From the NCBI GenBank assembly GCA_005879255.1, contig VBKY01000098.1:9176-73175 (forward strand): DNA of 64,000 nt. Direction: 5' to 3'. The stretch comes from Deltaproteobacteria bacterium. GTDB lineage: Bacteria; Desulfobacterota_B; Binatia; UBA9968. Position 1 is the first letter of the stretch; every line of letters starts with the position of its first letter. The translations under genes were made by a program, and so were the position numbers. Under the pieces are notes generated by a model, which made no database searches, was not told the origin of the DNA, and saw nothing but the letters and a program-made list of their open reading frames with translations. This document shows positions 8,285 through 17,836 of this stretch, piece by piece.

Positions 8285-8725
8285 ATGAACGTAGGACGGC
8301 GGGTCGATTATGCGGTCCGCGCGTTATCCTACCTCGCGGGGCAGCCGGCGGGGAAGGTTGTCAGTCGCGCCGATATCGAGAAGAGCCAGGATATTCCGTC
8401 ATTTTATCTTTCTAAGATCATGAAGGATCTGGTGGCCGGGGGCTTGGTCCAATCGCACATTGGCTCCAAAGGCGGTTTTACCCTAGCCAAGGGAGCGAGC
8501 GCGATCTCAATCAAAGACGTCTACGAAACCGTCGAGCGGCCGCTGGTTTTGATGGAGTGTCTCGAGCAGGGCGTTAATTATTGTTCTTACTGCGCGGTGT
8601 GCTCGCAAAAATCGGTGTGGGAAGAAGCCCAACTCGTGCTGGCAAATTTCTTAGCCGGCGTGAGTGTCGCAGAAATCGCCGACCGCCAAGGCCTCAAAGG
8701 ACGCCTGCTGCAAAAGGCTGTGTAA
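8285..8725 (+). CDS. Rrf2 family Fe-S-sensing transcriptional regulator (SufR/IscR-like)
   Basis: 146 residues from ATG 8285 (NVGRRVDYAVRALSYLA is the usual Rrf2 start). A winged helix-turn-helix covers about residues 1-70, with SFYLSKIMKDLVAGGLV as recognition region. A cysteine cluster near residues 95-110 (C, then CSYCAVC) can provide [2Fe-2S] ligands as in IscR, though spacing differs from E. coli IscR. As first gene of the suf operon it probably represses the operon when Fe-S supply is sufficient. A GTG at 8246 would add 13 residues but has no ribosome binding site and lies only about 11 bases from the predicted transcript start. Confidence 0.9.
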   Translation: MNVGRRVDYAVRALSYLAGQPAGKVVSRADIEKSQDIPSFYLSKIMKDLVAGGLVQSHIGSKGGFTLAKGASAISIKDVYETVERPLVLMECLEQGVNYCSYCAVCSQKSVWEEAQLVLANFLAGVSVAEIADRQGLKGRLLQKAV

Positions 8726-8750
8726 TCGGGAATGGTTCGGAAGGATTTCG

Positions 8751-9467
8751 ATGTTGGATATCAAAAATCTGCACGCGAAGGTCAGCAATCAGGAAATACT
8801 TCGCGGCATTAATCTCCATGTCGGCGCCGGCGAAGTACACGCCATCATGGGACCCAACGGCTCGGGAAAGAGCACACTAGCCCACGTCTTAGCGGGCCGG
8901 GAGAATTACGAAGTCACCAGCGGTGAAGTGATCTATCAGGGGAAGGACCTGTTGGCGATGAGCCCGGAAGCTCGAGCACGCGAAGGGATTTTTCTCGCGT
9001 TTCAATATCCAGTTGAGATCCCAGGGGTTAGCACGACTTATTTGGAAGAGCTCGACGCCATGGAGTTCTTGGCGCTTATGAAGGAGAAAACAAAACTGGT
9101 GGAAATGGATCAGGTGCTGATCAACCGGCCGCTCAATGAAGGCTTTTCCGGCGGTGAAAAGAAACGCAACGAAGTGCTGCAGATGGCGGTGTTGGACCCG
9201 ACCTTGGCGTTGCTCGATGAAACCGATTCGGGTCTCGATATCGACGCTTTGCGCGTCGTCGCCGGAGGCGTCAATGCCCTGCGGCGCAAGGATCGTGCGA
9301 TAATCGTGATCACACACTATCAACGCTTGTTGGAATATATCGTGCCGGATTTCATCCACGTACTTTACAATGGCCGGGTAGTAAAATCTGGCACCAAAGA
9401 GTTGGCTCTTCAGCTGGAAAGCAAGGGTTACGATTGGCTCAAGAGCGAAACGGCGGCTGTTCAGTAA
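8751..9467 (+). CDS. sufC: Fe-S cluster assembly ATPase SufC
   Basis: 238 residues. Walker A is GPNGSGKST at residues 34-42, the ABC signature is SGGEKKRNEVLQM near 140, and Walker B is LALLDETDSGLDID near 160, the hallmark of SufC. It is the soluble ATPase of the SufBCD scaffold. GGAAGGA precedes the ATG. It lies 25 bp after the regulator gene. SufC normally works with SufB and SufD, and no sufB lies between the regulator and sufC or anywhere in this window. Confidence 0.96.
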   Translation: MLDIKNLHAKVSNQEILRGINLHVGAGEVHAIMGPNGSGKSTLAHVLAGRENYEVTSGEVIYQGKDLLAMSPEARAREGIFLAFQYPVEIPGVSTTYLEELDAMEFLALMKEKTKLVEMDQVLINRPLNEGFSGGEKKRNEVLQMAVLDPTLALLDETDSGLDIDALRVVAGGVNALRRKDRAIIVITHYQRLLEYIVPDFIHVLYNGRVVKSGTKELALQLESKGYDWLKSETAAVQ

Positions 9468-9491
9468 TCTCGACAAGAAATTCAGTAAGCC

Positions 9492-10811
9492 ATGCTAGCG
9501 ACAGAGAGCAAGGAACAGTATCTCACTGCCTTCAACCAGTCGCGGTCGACGCGGTCGGCGAGCGGTCCATCGTGGCTCGAGGAGCTGCGTGAGGCTGGGA
9601 TTGCGAGCTTCGAAGCGCTCGGATTTCCGAGCCATAAGAACGAAGCGTGGAAATTCACCAGCGTGGAGCCGATTTCGTCGCAAAGCTTTGTCCATGCAAA
9701 CGGCGCGGCTCGAAGTCTCGACGCCAACGAGATCTTGTCTCGGTCATTCGTCGATGCCGAATCCTGCCGGTTGGTTTTTATCAACGGAGTTTATGCGCCG
9801 GAGTTTTCCCGAACGCAAGATTTGCCAGCCGGCGTGCGCGTTCAGAGCCTCGCCAAAATGGTGCGGCAAAATGACGACTTTTTATCGGCGCATCTCGGGC
9901 GTTACGCGCGCTACCAGCATGAAGCATTCGCAGCGCTCAACACCGCGTTTGTGGAAGATGGCGCCGTCATCGTGGTTCCGGAGCGCTGCCGTTTGACTCA
10001 GCCCGTTTATCTTGTCTTCGCCTCTGTTGCGGGAGAGCGGCAAGTGATGTCGCACCCGCGCATTTTGATCCTGCTAGGCGCGGCCAGTGAGGCGAAGATC
10101 GTCGAGAGCTATATAGGACTCAATTCGGGCACTTATTTTTGCAACGCGCTCACGGAATTAATGGGCGGGCGCGACGCGCTGATTGAGCACTATCGTTTGC
10201 AGCAAGAAGGCGACGCCGGGCTTCATGTCGGTACCTTGGAGGCAGAGTTGGAGCGTGGTTGCCAGCTGACGGCGCATGGGGTGACTCTAAGCGGTTCGCT
10301 GGTGCGAAACAACGTGCACGTCGTTCTCGACGGTGAAGGCGCGGCGTGCGTGCTCAACGGCCTTTATCTAGGCGACAAGCGGCAGCATATCGATAATTAC
10401 ACAGAGATCGAGCACGCCAAACCAAGGGCCAGCAGTTTGGAGCTTTATAAAGGCATCCTTGACGGCAGTTCCCATGGAGTCTTTAACGGCAAAATCATCG
10501 TGCACAAAGACGCTCAGAAATCCGATGCGCGTCAGACCAACAAGAACTTGTTGTTATCGGCGAACGCGGCGGTCAACACCAAGCCGCAATTGGAGATTTA
10601 TGCGGACGACGTCAAGTGCAGTCATGGCTCGACCATCGGTCAGTTGGACGCCGACGCATTGTTCTATCTCCGTACGCGCGGGCTCGGGCTCGAAGAGGCC
10701 CGCAGCATTTTGAGCTTTGCGTTTGCCAGCGACGTGGTGGCGCGGATTAAAATCGATTCCCTACGCCAACGTCTTGACGATTATCTCGTGGCAAGATTTC
10801 GCAAGCCTTGA
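9492..10811 (+). CDS. sufD: Fe-S cluster assembly protein SufD
   Basis: 439 residues. The N-terminal helical region contains [13 protein letters not shown], the SufD-type motif, and the C-terminal beta-helix ends with [16 protein letters not shown] and LFYLRTRGL. Length and the N-terminal motif indicate SufD rather than SufB (about 470 residues with a different N-terminus). It forms the scaffold with SufC and SufB. The gene overlaps or abuts sufS. Whether this single SufB/SufD-family protein works as a homodimer or with a distant SufB cannot be told from the window. Confidence 0.92.
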   Translation: MLATESKEQYLTAFNQSRSTRSASGPSWLEELREAGIASFEALGFPSHKNEAWKFTSVEPISSQSFVHANGAARSLDANEILSRSFVDAESCRLVFINGVYAPEFSRTQDLPAGVRVQSLAKMVRQNDDFLSAHLGRYARYQHEAFAALNTAFVEDGAVIVVPERCRLTQPVYLVFASVAGERQVMSHPRILILLGAASEAKIVESYIGLNSGTYFCNALTELMGGRDALIEHYRLQQEGDAGLHVGTLEAELERGCQLTAHGVTLSGSLVRNNVHVVLDGEGAACVLNGLYLGDKRQHIDNYTEIEHAKPRASSLELYKGILDGSSHGVFNGKIIVHKDAQKSDARQTNKNLLLSANAAVNTKPQLEIYADDVKCSHGSTIGQLDADALFYLRTRGLGLEEARSILSFAFASDVVARIKIDSLRQRLDDYLVARFRKP

Positions 10812-10819
10812 GTCGATTT

Positions 10820-12082
10820 ATGAAAGCCGTATCTCATTTAGCCGATTCGCGCGCGCCGGCAGGCAGATTTGACGTGGCGCGTATCCGTGAAGACTTTCCG
10901 ATCCTTCAACAGAAGGTGCACGGCAAGCCGCTGGTCTATTTCGACAACGGCGCGACCAGCCAGAAGCCGCAGGCGGTAATCGACGCATTGGCTCACTACT
11001 ATAGCGCGGAGAATTCCAACATCCATCGCGGCGTCCATTACCTCAGCGAGCGCGCCACCGCGGCGTACGAAGAGGCGCGCAGTAAGATCCGCGGCTTCAT
11101 TAACGCCCGCAATAATCAGGAAATCATCTTCGTGCGCGGCACTACGGAAGCGATCAACTTGGTGACCCAGAGCTACGGCCGGACTTTTCTCAAAGCCGGC
11201 GATGAAATCATCATTTCAGCGATGGAGCATCACTCCAACATCGTACCCTGGCAGATGCTCTGCGAGCAGGTTGGCGCAAAGCTGCGGGTGATTCCGATCA
11301 ATCATGACGGCGAAATCGTCATGGACGAATATCGCCGGTTGCTGAACGAAAAGACGAAATTCGTGTCCGTCACCCATGTCTCGAATGCACTCGGGACCAT
11401 TGCCCCGGTCAAGGAGATTGTAGCTCTTGCCCATGAACGCAGTATTCCCGTTCTCCTCGATGGCGCACAGGCGGTGCCGCACCTGCGAGTTGATATGCAG
11501 GATCTCGGCTGCGATTTTTACGCGTTTTCCGGCCATAAGATGTTTGGGCCCACCGGCGTGGGTGTGTTGTACGGACGTGGCGAGCTCCTGGAAAAGATGC
11601 CGCCCTATCAAGGCGGCGGTGATATGATCAGCTTGGTCACCTTCGAAAAAACCCACTACAACGTCTTGCCCTATAAGTTTGAGGCGGGTACGCCCCATAT
11701 TTCGGGCGGGATCGGATTGGGCGCGGCAATCGATTATTTGCAGGCTCTCGATTGGCAAGGATTGACGGCCCATGAACACGCGCTGCTCGGCTATGCCACG
11801 GAAGCGTTGTCAAACATCGATGGCCTCAGAATTATCGGCACGGCAAAGGAAAAGGCGGGGGTGCTGTCGTTCGTTTTCGACCACGTTCACGCACACGATG
11901 TCGGGACGATTCTCGACCAAGAAGGAGTCGCTGTGCGCTCCGGACACCATTGCGCGATGCCGGTGATGCAACGCTTCGGCGTGCCGGCGACGACGCGAGC
12001 TTCATTTGCTTTCTATAACACGACTGAGGAAATCGATATTTTGGTACGAGCGATCCATCGCGCTCTGAAAGTATTTGACTGA
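10820..12082 (+). CDS. sufS: Cysteine desulfurase SufS
   Basis: 420 residues of group II NifS-like cysteine desulfurase, a PLP enzyme that removes sulfur from cysteine for cluster assembly. The PLP lysine is in [10 protein letters not shown] (about residue 240) and the catalytic cysteine in RSGHHCAMP (about 378). [11 protein letters not shown] near residue 37 is a family hallmark. ATG 10820 is chosen; a TTG at 10808 overlapping the sufD stop would add four residues. The stop codon overlaps the sufU start. Confidence 0.95.
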   Translation: MKAVSHLADSRAPAGRFDVARIREDFPILQQKVHGKPLVYFDNGATSQKPQAVIDALAHYYSAENSNIHRGVHYLSERATAAYEEARSKIRGFINARNNQEIIFVRGTTEAINLVTQSYGRTFLKAGDEIIISAMEHHSNIVPWQMLCEQVGAKLRVIPINHDGEIVMDEYRRLLNEKTKFVSVTHVSNALGTIAPVKEIVALAHERSIPVLLDGAQAVPHLRVDMQDLGCDFYAFSGHKMFGPTGVGVLYGRGELLEKMPPYQGGGDMISLVTFEKTHYNVLPYKFEAGTPHISGGIGLGAAIDYLQALDWQGLTAHEHALLGYATEALSNIDGLRIIGTAKEKAGVLSFVFDHVHAHDVGTILDQEGVAVRSGHHCAMPVMQRFGVPATTRASFAFYNTTEEIDILVRAIHRALKVFD

Positions 12083-12534
12083 TGTCTGATCTAGACGATC
12101 TCTATCAAGAAGTTATCCTGGACCATAATAAAAGTCCGCGGAATTTCCGGCTGATGGCCGATGCCAATCGCAAGGCGGAAGGGTACAATCCGTTGTGCGG
12201 CGACCACGTGACGGTGTTTTTGCGACTGCAAGACGGCGTCATTCAAGATATCAGCTTTCAAGGCTCCGGGTGTGCGATCTCCAAAGCTTCGGCATCGATG
12301 ATGACCGCGGAGTTGAAGGGCAAAAGCGAAGCCGCTGCGCATGCCTTGTTTGACAAGGTGCACCAGATGCTTACCAGTGAGACGAATGGGGATGCCGCCT
12401 CCGAAAAAGTTGGGAAGCTGGCAATTCTTTCGGGTGTATGCAAATTCCCCGCCCGGGTTAAGTGCGCGAGCTTGGCCTGGCATACGGTGAATGCGGCCCT
12501 CAAAGGCGAGTCGCGCCCAGCGACTACGGAATAG
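12082..12534 (+). CDS. sufU: SufU zinc-dependent sulfurtransferase/scaffold
   Basis: 150 residues of the IscU/SufU fold. NPLCGDH (about residue 41), GSGCAISKAS (about 66) and the C-terminal cysteine in ARVKCASLAW (about 128) give the conserved C-D-C-C set. The 18-20 residue insertion between the second and third cysteines is typical of SufU rather than IscU, which accepts persulfide from SufS. ATG overlaps the sufS stop by one base (TGATG), indicating translational coupling. Confidence 0.94.
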   Translation: MSDLDDLYQEVILDHNKSPRNFRLMADANRKAEGYNPLCGDHVTVFLRLQDGVIQDISFQGSGCAISKASASMMTAELKGKSEAAAHALFDKVHQMLTSETNGDAASEKVGKLAILSGVCKFPARVKCASLAWHTVNAALKGESRPATTE

Positions 12535-12566
12535 CACTTCGGATCACCACGAAAGGGGGTTGCCCA

Positions 12567-13124
12567 ATGTCCACGGAAAAACCGATTACACTGACGCGCG
12601 ATTGTCCTGCGGTGATGGTTCCAAGCGGCGACCCGGTGTCGTTGTCGGCCGGAAGTTCGGTCTGGCTTACGCAGGCATTGGGCGGCACTTACACGGTGAT
12701 GACGGAGCGAGGCTATACCGTGCGTATCGATGGCCGCGATGCAGATGCACTCGGCTTGACGCCATCGGATGATGTGCCGCGGCCGCAGTCGTCGGCGGAA
12801 GCCGGTTCCGCTTCGCTCGAGGACCGAGTTTGGCACGAGCTGCGCTCTTGCTTCGATCCCGAAATACCCGTCAATATTGTCGATCTAGGTTTGATCTATG
12901 ACTGTCGGATTAGCAAACTACCCGAAGCCGGGCACAGAGCCGCGGTGCGCTTTACGTTGACCGCGCAAGGTTGCGGCATGGGCCAGTTTCTCAAGGAAGA
13001 CATCAAGAAGAAGTTGCGCGCAGTGCCTGGCATACGCGAGGTTGACGTCGAGCTGGTTTGGGATCCACCGTGGAATCAAAGTATGATTTCGGGAAGTGCA
13101 AAACAACAGCTGGGGATTGAGTAA
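12567..13124 (+). CDS. sufT: Long-form SufT, Fe-S assembly protein
   Basis: 185 residues from ATG 12567, with GAAAGGGGG eight bases upstream. The first 75 residues (RDCPAVMVPSGDPV, TQALGGTYTV) form the extra N-terminal domain of long SufT. The rest is a MIP18/DUF59 domain (CFDPEIPVNIVDLGLIYD, then WDPPW). SufT-type proteins act in maturation of Fe-S proteins. It lies 32 bp after sufU and is followed at once by a second DUF59 gene, a tandem long-plus-short arrangement. Confidence 0.92.
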   Translation: MSTEKPITLTRDCPAVMVPSGDPVSLSAGSSVWLTQALGGTYTVMTERGYTVRIDGRDADALGLTPSDDVPRPQSSAEAGSASLEDRVWHELRSCFDPEIPVNIVDLGLIYDCRISKLPEAGHRAAVRFTLTAQGCGMGQFLKEDIKKKLRAVPGIREVDVELVWDPPWNQSMISGSAKQQLGIE

Positions 13125-13210
13125 AGGGGAAATCGTCATCAAGGTTTCACACAATCAATACGATGACCGCCTACGAGCCGAGGGCGGACGACCGAACCAA
13201 GGAAGGTACG

Positions 13211-13531
13211 ATGGAAAGCATTAATCAGACAATAATCGAATCCCAGGTGATCGAAGCGTTGCGCACGTGCTTCGACCCGGAAATCCCGGTGAACATTTAC
13301 GAGATGGGTTTGGTCTATGATATCAAGGTCAGCGCCGAGGGAGTGGTGACGATTCAGATGACTCTCACCTCGCCCCATTGTCCAGCGGCGCAATCATTGC
13401 CTGCCGAGGCAGAAAGTAAGGTCAGGGCAGTGCCGGGGGTCACAGATGTAAAAATCGATGTGGTTTGGGATCCGCCCTGGGATATGAGCAAGATGTCCGA
13501 AGCGGCGCGGCTGCAATTAGGCATGATGTGA
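13211..13531 (+). CDS. Short MIP18/DUF59 Fe-S assembly protein
   Basis: 106 residues from ATG 13211, preceded by AAGGAAGG. It is one DUF59 domain: CFDPEIPVNIYEMGLVYD, TLTSPHCPAAQSL and WDPPWDMSKM. It closely parallels the C-terminal half of the preceding SufT, so it is probably a duplication or an independent short SufT. ATG 13163 would add 16 residues but lacks a ribosome binding site. As last gene of the suf operon it likely helps transfer clusters to target proteins. Confidence 0.9.
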   Translation: MESINQTIIESQVIEALRTCFDPEIPVNIYEMGLVYDIKVSAEGVVTIQMTLTSPHCPAAQSLPAEAESKVRAVPGVTDVKIDVVWDPPWDMSKMSEAARLQLGMM

Positions 13532-13616
13532 AAGCTGTGCGTGTCCCTGCGAATCGATTCCAATTGACGCGATCGCCGATCAGACCAGCCAAGCTGAAGT
13601 GAGTGTCAACGAAACT

Positions 13617-14015
13617 ATGGCGAGTTCTCTGTTTGAAAAGTTAGGTGGCGAAGCCAAACTACGGGAGATTATCGACACGTTTATCGACCGCGTATTCGAT
13701 GATCGAATGATCGGGTTCTTTTTTCGCAACGCGGACCGAGCGCGGATCAAGGAATTTGAATATCAACTGACAGCTGGTTTTCTTGGTGCGGCAGTGGAAT
13801 ACCAAGGACGACCGCTCAACCTAGCGCACGCGAAGCATCCCATCATGGGCGGCCATTTTGCTCGGCGAAAACAAATTTTAAAAGAGACATTGGAATCATA
13901 TAACGTCCCGGAAGAAATTACGCGCGCCTGGCTGGATCACACCGACGCGCTGAGATCATTGATCACCTCCCAAACCGATTCGACCTGCGATCCCGTCACT
14001 GCGCGCCGCGCATGA
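13617..14015 (+). CDS. Truncated haemoglobin (group I-like)
   Basis: About 132 residues. SLFEKLGGEAKLREI is the usual globin A/B-helix start, and the F-helix histidine is probably that in MGGHFARRKQIL near residue 82. The distal region differs from model trHbN, so ligand control cannot be judged. The start is uncertain: GTG 13599 is in frame six codons upstream. It follows the suf operon by about 85 bp. Roles of such globins include oxygen or nitric oxide binding, so protection of Fe-S assembly is possible but only inferred. Confidence 0.85.
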   Translation: MASSLFEKLGGEAKLREIIDTFIDRVFDDRMIGFFFRNADRARIKEFEYQLTAGFLGAAVEYQGRPLNLAHAKHPIMGGHFARRKQILKETLESYNVPEEITRAWLDHTDALRSLITSQTDSTCDPVTARRA

Positions 14016-14127
14016 GCGGTCGATAACGCCAGAATAAACCGCCGATTTCGCGTCTCTAACCAATTGTCGTTGGCAAAACGTTGTGCTACAAATACTGTTG
14101 CGCCGAAGGTAGTCATCAAGGACCAGT

Positions 14128-14991
14128 GTGAAGCTAGCCGACCTCTATGCCCGGCCGGGGTTGACCCTCTCGGTAGAATTCTTTCCTCCAAAGACAGAAA
14201 AAGGCGAGGAAAACCTCTTTAGCGAAATTGAGATTATCAGGAGGCTTAACCCTAGCTTTTGTTCTGTTACGTACGGGGCGGGCGGAAGCACGCGCGAAAA
14301 AACCGTTGATCTGGTCGAAACCATCCATAATGGCTGCGGTCTGGAGGTCATGTGCCACTTGACGGTCGTCGGCCAGTCCAAGGCGGAAGCGCGTGGGATC
14401 CTCGCAAGACTCAAGGAGAAGGGAATTGAAAATCTGATCGCACTCGGCGGCGATCCGCCTCAGGGCATGGCCGATTGGCGTCCGCACCCGGATGGTTTTC
14501 ACCATGCGGTGGAGCTCGTTCGCGAGGCCAGAGCCGTTGGCACCTTTTCGATCGCCGTGGCGGGTTTCCCCGAGGTCCATCCCCGAGCCGTCAGCCGTGA
14601 ATCCGACTTACAGTTTTTGAAAGAAAAAGTGGATGCCGGCGCGGCGGCAGTCATCACTCAATTGTTTTTCGATAACGACGATTACTATCGCTTTGTCGAC
14701 GACGTCAGAAAACTCGGCATAACGGTCCCCATCGTCCCTGGAGTTTTGCCGATTCTCTCGGCATCGCAGATACGCCGTTTCACCGAGCTATGCTGTGCGA
14801 AGATTCCAGCGAAGCTGGAGCGAGAGTTGGCAAAAGTTGAAGGCGATGACGATGCTGCCGTCCAAATGGGCATTGACTATGCGTCGCACCAATGCGAAGC
14901 ACTGATTAAATATGGCGTTCCGGGTCTACATTTTTACTCTTTGAACAAATCCTATTCGCTCTCGGCGATCTGCAAAAATCTCGGTCTGTGA
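14128..14991 (+). CDS. metF: Methylenetetrahydrofolate reductase
   Basis: 287 residues from GTG 14128. SVEFFPPKTEKGEE at residues 11-24 carries the catalytic glutamate, and LIALGGDPP near 107, HPRAVSRESDLQFLKEKVDAG near 150 and ITQLFFDND near 180 complete the FAD-binding TIM barrel. It makes 5-methyl-THF for methionine synthesis or, in acetogenic-type metabolism, the methyl branch. Length is normal for the bacterial enzyme. Nothing nearby indicates which electron donor is used. Confidence 0.95.
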   Translation: MKLADLYARPGLTLSVEFFPPKTEKGEENLFSEIEIIRRLNPSFCSVTYGAGGSTREKTVDLVETIHNGCGLEVMCHLTVVGQSKAEARGILARLKEKGIENLIALGGDPPQGMADWRPHPDGFHHAVELVREARAVGTFSIAVAGFPEVHPRAVSRESDLQFLKEKVDAGAAAVITQLFFDNDDYYRFVDDVRKLGITVPIVPGVLPILSASQIRRFTELCCAKIPAKLERELAKVEGDDDAAVQMGIDYASHQCEALIKYGVPGLHFYSLNKSYSLSAICKNLGL

Positions 14992-15064
14992 TCCTTTTCA
15001 CGTTCGCCGCTCTCTAAGTCGATACAGCGAATCTCTGCAAGCCGGGCGCAAATGCAAAAGAACA

Positions 15065-16573
15065 ATGGCCGATAACGATATAACGCGAAACGAAGACGGC
15101 ACGGAGCAGGTGGAAGTCCGCAAGCAAAAGCTCGCGAAGCTCAAAGATTCAGGGGCGGTGGTTTACCCGAACGACTTCAAGCCGACCCACTCCGCCTCTG
15201 AAATTGTCGCCCATTATGCCGAAGCGACTGATCAAGATCTCAGCGCCGCGCCGCGTGATATCCGGATCGGCGGCAGAGTCATGGCGATCCGACGGATGGG
15301 AAAGGCTTCTTTTTTTCATCTGCAGGACCGCCGCGGGCGACTGCAGGTTTATGTCCAACAAAACAAGCTTGGCGAGGAAGGTTACGCATTATTTCGCGCG
15401 TTGGACATCGGCGATATCGTCGGTGTTTGGGGTCATCTGTTTCGAACCCAAACGAAAGAGTTGACGCTCCAGGCCGACGGCTTACGTTTGCTCACTAAAT
15501 GCCTGCGTCCGTTGCCGGAGAAATGGCATGGACTGGCCGACGTCGAAGCCCGCTACCGTCAACGCTATCTCGATCTGATGGTTAACCCGCAAGTGCGCGA
15601 GGGTTTTGAAAAACGTTCGCGCATCATCCGCTTGCTGCGGCGGTTTTTCGAAGAGCGGGATTTTCTCGAGGTCGAAACACCGATGATGCAATCCATCCCT
15701 GGCGGCGCGGCGGCGCGGCCGTTTATCACGCACCATAATACTCTTGACATGGAGCTTTACTTGCGCGTCGCGCCAGAGCTGTTTTTAAAGCGTTTGCTGG
15801 TCGGCGGATTCGACAGAGTCTTCGAGCTCAATCGGAACTTTCGCAACGAGGGAATTTCTGTACGGCATAACCCCGAATTCACCATGGTCGAATTTTACCA
15901 GGCTTACGCGACTTTCGATGACTTGATGCAGCTCACCGAAGAGCTCTTTGTCGCCCTGGCTAAGGACGTGGTCGGCTCATTGAAAGTGCCGTACGGCGAG
16001 CACTTGGTCGATCTGGCACCGCCCTGGCGCAGGCTGACAATAGCGGAGGCGATTATGCTGCACGGCGGCGCATTGGAGGAGGACGTTGGTAGCCGCGAAG
16101 GACTGCGCGATTTTGCCAACCGCAAAGGAGTCCATGTCGATTCGACTGCGCTCTATGGAAATGCGCTCGTGGAGATTTTCGAGCAAGTCGCCGAGGCGCA
16201 ACTGATCCAACCTACATTCATAACCGGCTATCCGATCGAGGTGTCGCCTCTAGCGCGAAAAAACAATCAGAATCCGGCGATGGTTGACCGCTTCGAACTT
16301 TATATTGCGGGTCGTGAGCTGGCTAACGCTTTCTCGGAGCTTAACGATCCGGCTGACCAGCGCCAGCGCTTCTCAGAGCAAATGGAGGCGCGCAACGCCG
16401 GCGATGACACCGCCAACCCCGTCGACGACGATTACATTCGGGCGCTCGAATACGGCATGCCGCCAGCCGCCGGGGAGGGCATCGGCATCGATCGGCTGGT
16501 GATGTTTCTTACCAATTCGCCGTCGATTCGCGACGTGATCCTTTTTCCGCTGCTGCGCCCTCAAGCCAAATAA
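15065..16573 (+). CDS. lysS: Lysyl-tRNA synthetase, class II
   Basis: 502 residues. The N-terminal OB-fold anticodon domain covers about residues 60-160 (RIGGRVMAIRRMGKASFFHL). Class II motif 2 is RNFRNEGISVRHNPEFTMVE near 258, and motif 3 is GIGIDRLVMFLTNSPSIRD near 475. It starts the envelope gene run: the lolC/E-type gene begins 15 bp after its stop, an order often seen in deltaproteobacteria-like genomes. Confidence 0.97.
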   Translation: MADNDITRNEDGTEQVEVRKQKLAKLKDSGAVVYPNDFKPTHSASEIVAHYAEATDQDLSAAPRDIRIGGRVMAIRRMGKASFFHLQDRRGRLQVYVQQNKLGEEGYALFRALDIGDIVGVWGHLFRTQTKELTLQADGLRLLTKCLRPLPEKWHGLADVEARYRQRYLDLMVNPQVREGFEKRSRIIRLLRRFFEERDFLEVETPMMQSIPGGAAARPFITHHNTLDMELYLRVAPELFLKRLLVGGFDRVFELNRNFRNEGISVRHNPEFTMVEFYQAYATFDDLMQLTEELFVALAKDVVGSLKVPYGEHLVDLAPPWRRLTIAEAIMLHGGALEEDVGSREGLRDFANRKGVHVDSTALYGNALVEIFEQVAEAQLIQPTFITGYPIEVSPLARKNNQNPAMVDRFELYIAGRELANAFSELNDPADQRQRFSEQMEARNAGDDTANPVDDDYIRALEYGMPPAAGEGIGIDRLVMFLTNSPSIRDVILFPLLRPQAK

Positions 16574-16588
16574 CGCCCACCCCTCCCC

Positions 16589-17836
16589 ATGAATTACGAA
16601 CTGTTTATCGGCCTTAGATATTTGCAGGCGCGCCGTCGTGAAACATTCATTTCCCTGATCACGGTGATTTCGGTGCTCGGCGTCATGATCGGTGTGATGA
16701 CGCTAAACGTGGTTATGGCGGTGATGTCCGGTTTCGAAGAAACCTTGCGCGATCGCCTGCTCGGTATCAACGCCCATATCGCACTAATCCGCTCCGGCGA
16801 ACCGCTGCGCGATTACGAAAACTTAATACAGCAGGTGAGCAAGGAAAACGGCGTGGTGGCGGCGACGCCGACCATTTATGGACAAGTGATGCTGACGGCG
16901 GGGTCGCGCGTCTCCGGCGTGGTGGTGCGCGGCATCGATCCCGATCGGGTGAACAGAGTTGTCAACGTTCAAAGCTTTCTCAGGGAAGGCAATTTAGACG
17001 GACTCAAGACCCAGCATCCGATCCAAGTGGAAGATCGAACGGTGCTGTTGCCCGGGATTATCTTAGGCGAACGGTTGGCCAATCAACTGGGAGTTTTTAC
17101 CGGCAGCGCCGTTCAAGTCGTTTCTCCCCTGGGAAGCCCGACGGCGATTGGCGTGATTCCCAAAGTGCGCCGATTCTTCGTCGCAGGGATACTTAGAACC
17201 GGCATGAGCGAGATCGATTCGACCTTGGTTTTCATGGGGCTAGCCGAAGCACAAAAGTTTTTTGAGCTTGGCGACGCCGTGACCAATATCGAGCTCCGAA
17301 TTCGAAACGTCGATCAATCGAGGCAGGTGGCGGAGCAGATTCAACGGCGACTCGGGTTTCCCTATTTCGCCGAGGATTGGACCCGTCTTTGGCCCAACCT
17401 CTTCTCTGCGCTCAAGCTTGAAAAAACGGTTTATTTTTTGGTCTTGCTGTTGATGATCTTGATCGGCGCCTTCAATATCGTCTCGACGTTGGTGATGGTC
17501 GTCATGGAAAAGAAGAAAGATATTGCCATCCTGCGTTCGATGGGAGCATCCCAGCAAAGTATTCGTCGGATCTTTTTACTAAAAGGATGTATCATTGGAA
17601 TTCTCGGCACAGTGTTGGGAGCCATTCTTGGTCTATTGGTATGCCTGCTCATTTCGCAGTATCAATTCGATTTACCGGACGGCGTGTTTCTGATTAAGAC
17701 CGTTCCCGTGCGAATTTATCCGATGAATTTCATCATAGTGACTATTGCGTCTCTCGCGGTTTGCTTGATCGCGAGCATCTATCCGGCGCGCCAGGCCGCT
17801 AAGCTCGATCCGGTCGAGATTATCCGCTATGAGTGA
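16589..17836 (+). CDS. Lipoprotein-releasing ABC transporter permease (LolC/LolE family)
   Basis: 415 residues. One N-terminal membrane segment (TFISLITVISVLGVMIGVMT, about 20-40), a large periplasmic domain, then three C-terminal segments (about 275-300, 320-350, 375-405) give the FtsX/MacB-type topology. Only one permease gene is present, so it probably works as a homodimer (LolF-like) with LolD. LolCDE extracts lipoproteins from the inner membrane for outer-membrane delivery. It overlaps lolD by 8 bp. Confidence 0.93.
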   Translation: MNYELFIGLRYLQARRRETFISLITVISVLGVMIGVMTLNVVMAVMSGFEETLRDRLLGINAHIALIRSGEPLRDYENLIQQVSKENGVVAATPTIYGQVMLTAGSRVSGVVVRGIDPDRVNRVVNVQSFLREGNLDGLKTQHPIQVEDRTVLLPGIILGERLANQLGVFTGSAVQVVSPLGSPTAIGVIPKVRRFFVAGILRTGMSEIDSTLVFMGLAEAQKFFELGDAVTNIELRIRNVDQSRQVAEQIQRRLGFPYFAEDWTRLWPNLFSALKLEKTVYFLVLLLMILIGAFNIVSTLVMVVMEKKKDIAILRSMGASQQSIRRIFLLKGCIIGILGTVLGAILGLLVCLLISQYQFDLPDGVFLIKTVPVRIYPMNFIIVTIASLAVCLIASIYPARQAAKLDPVEIIRYE

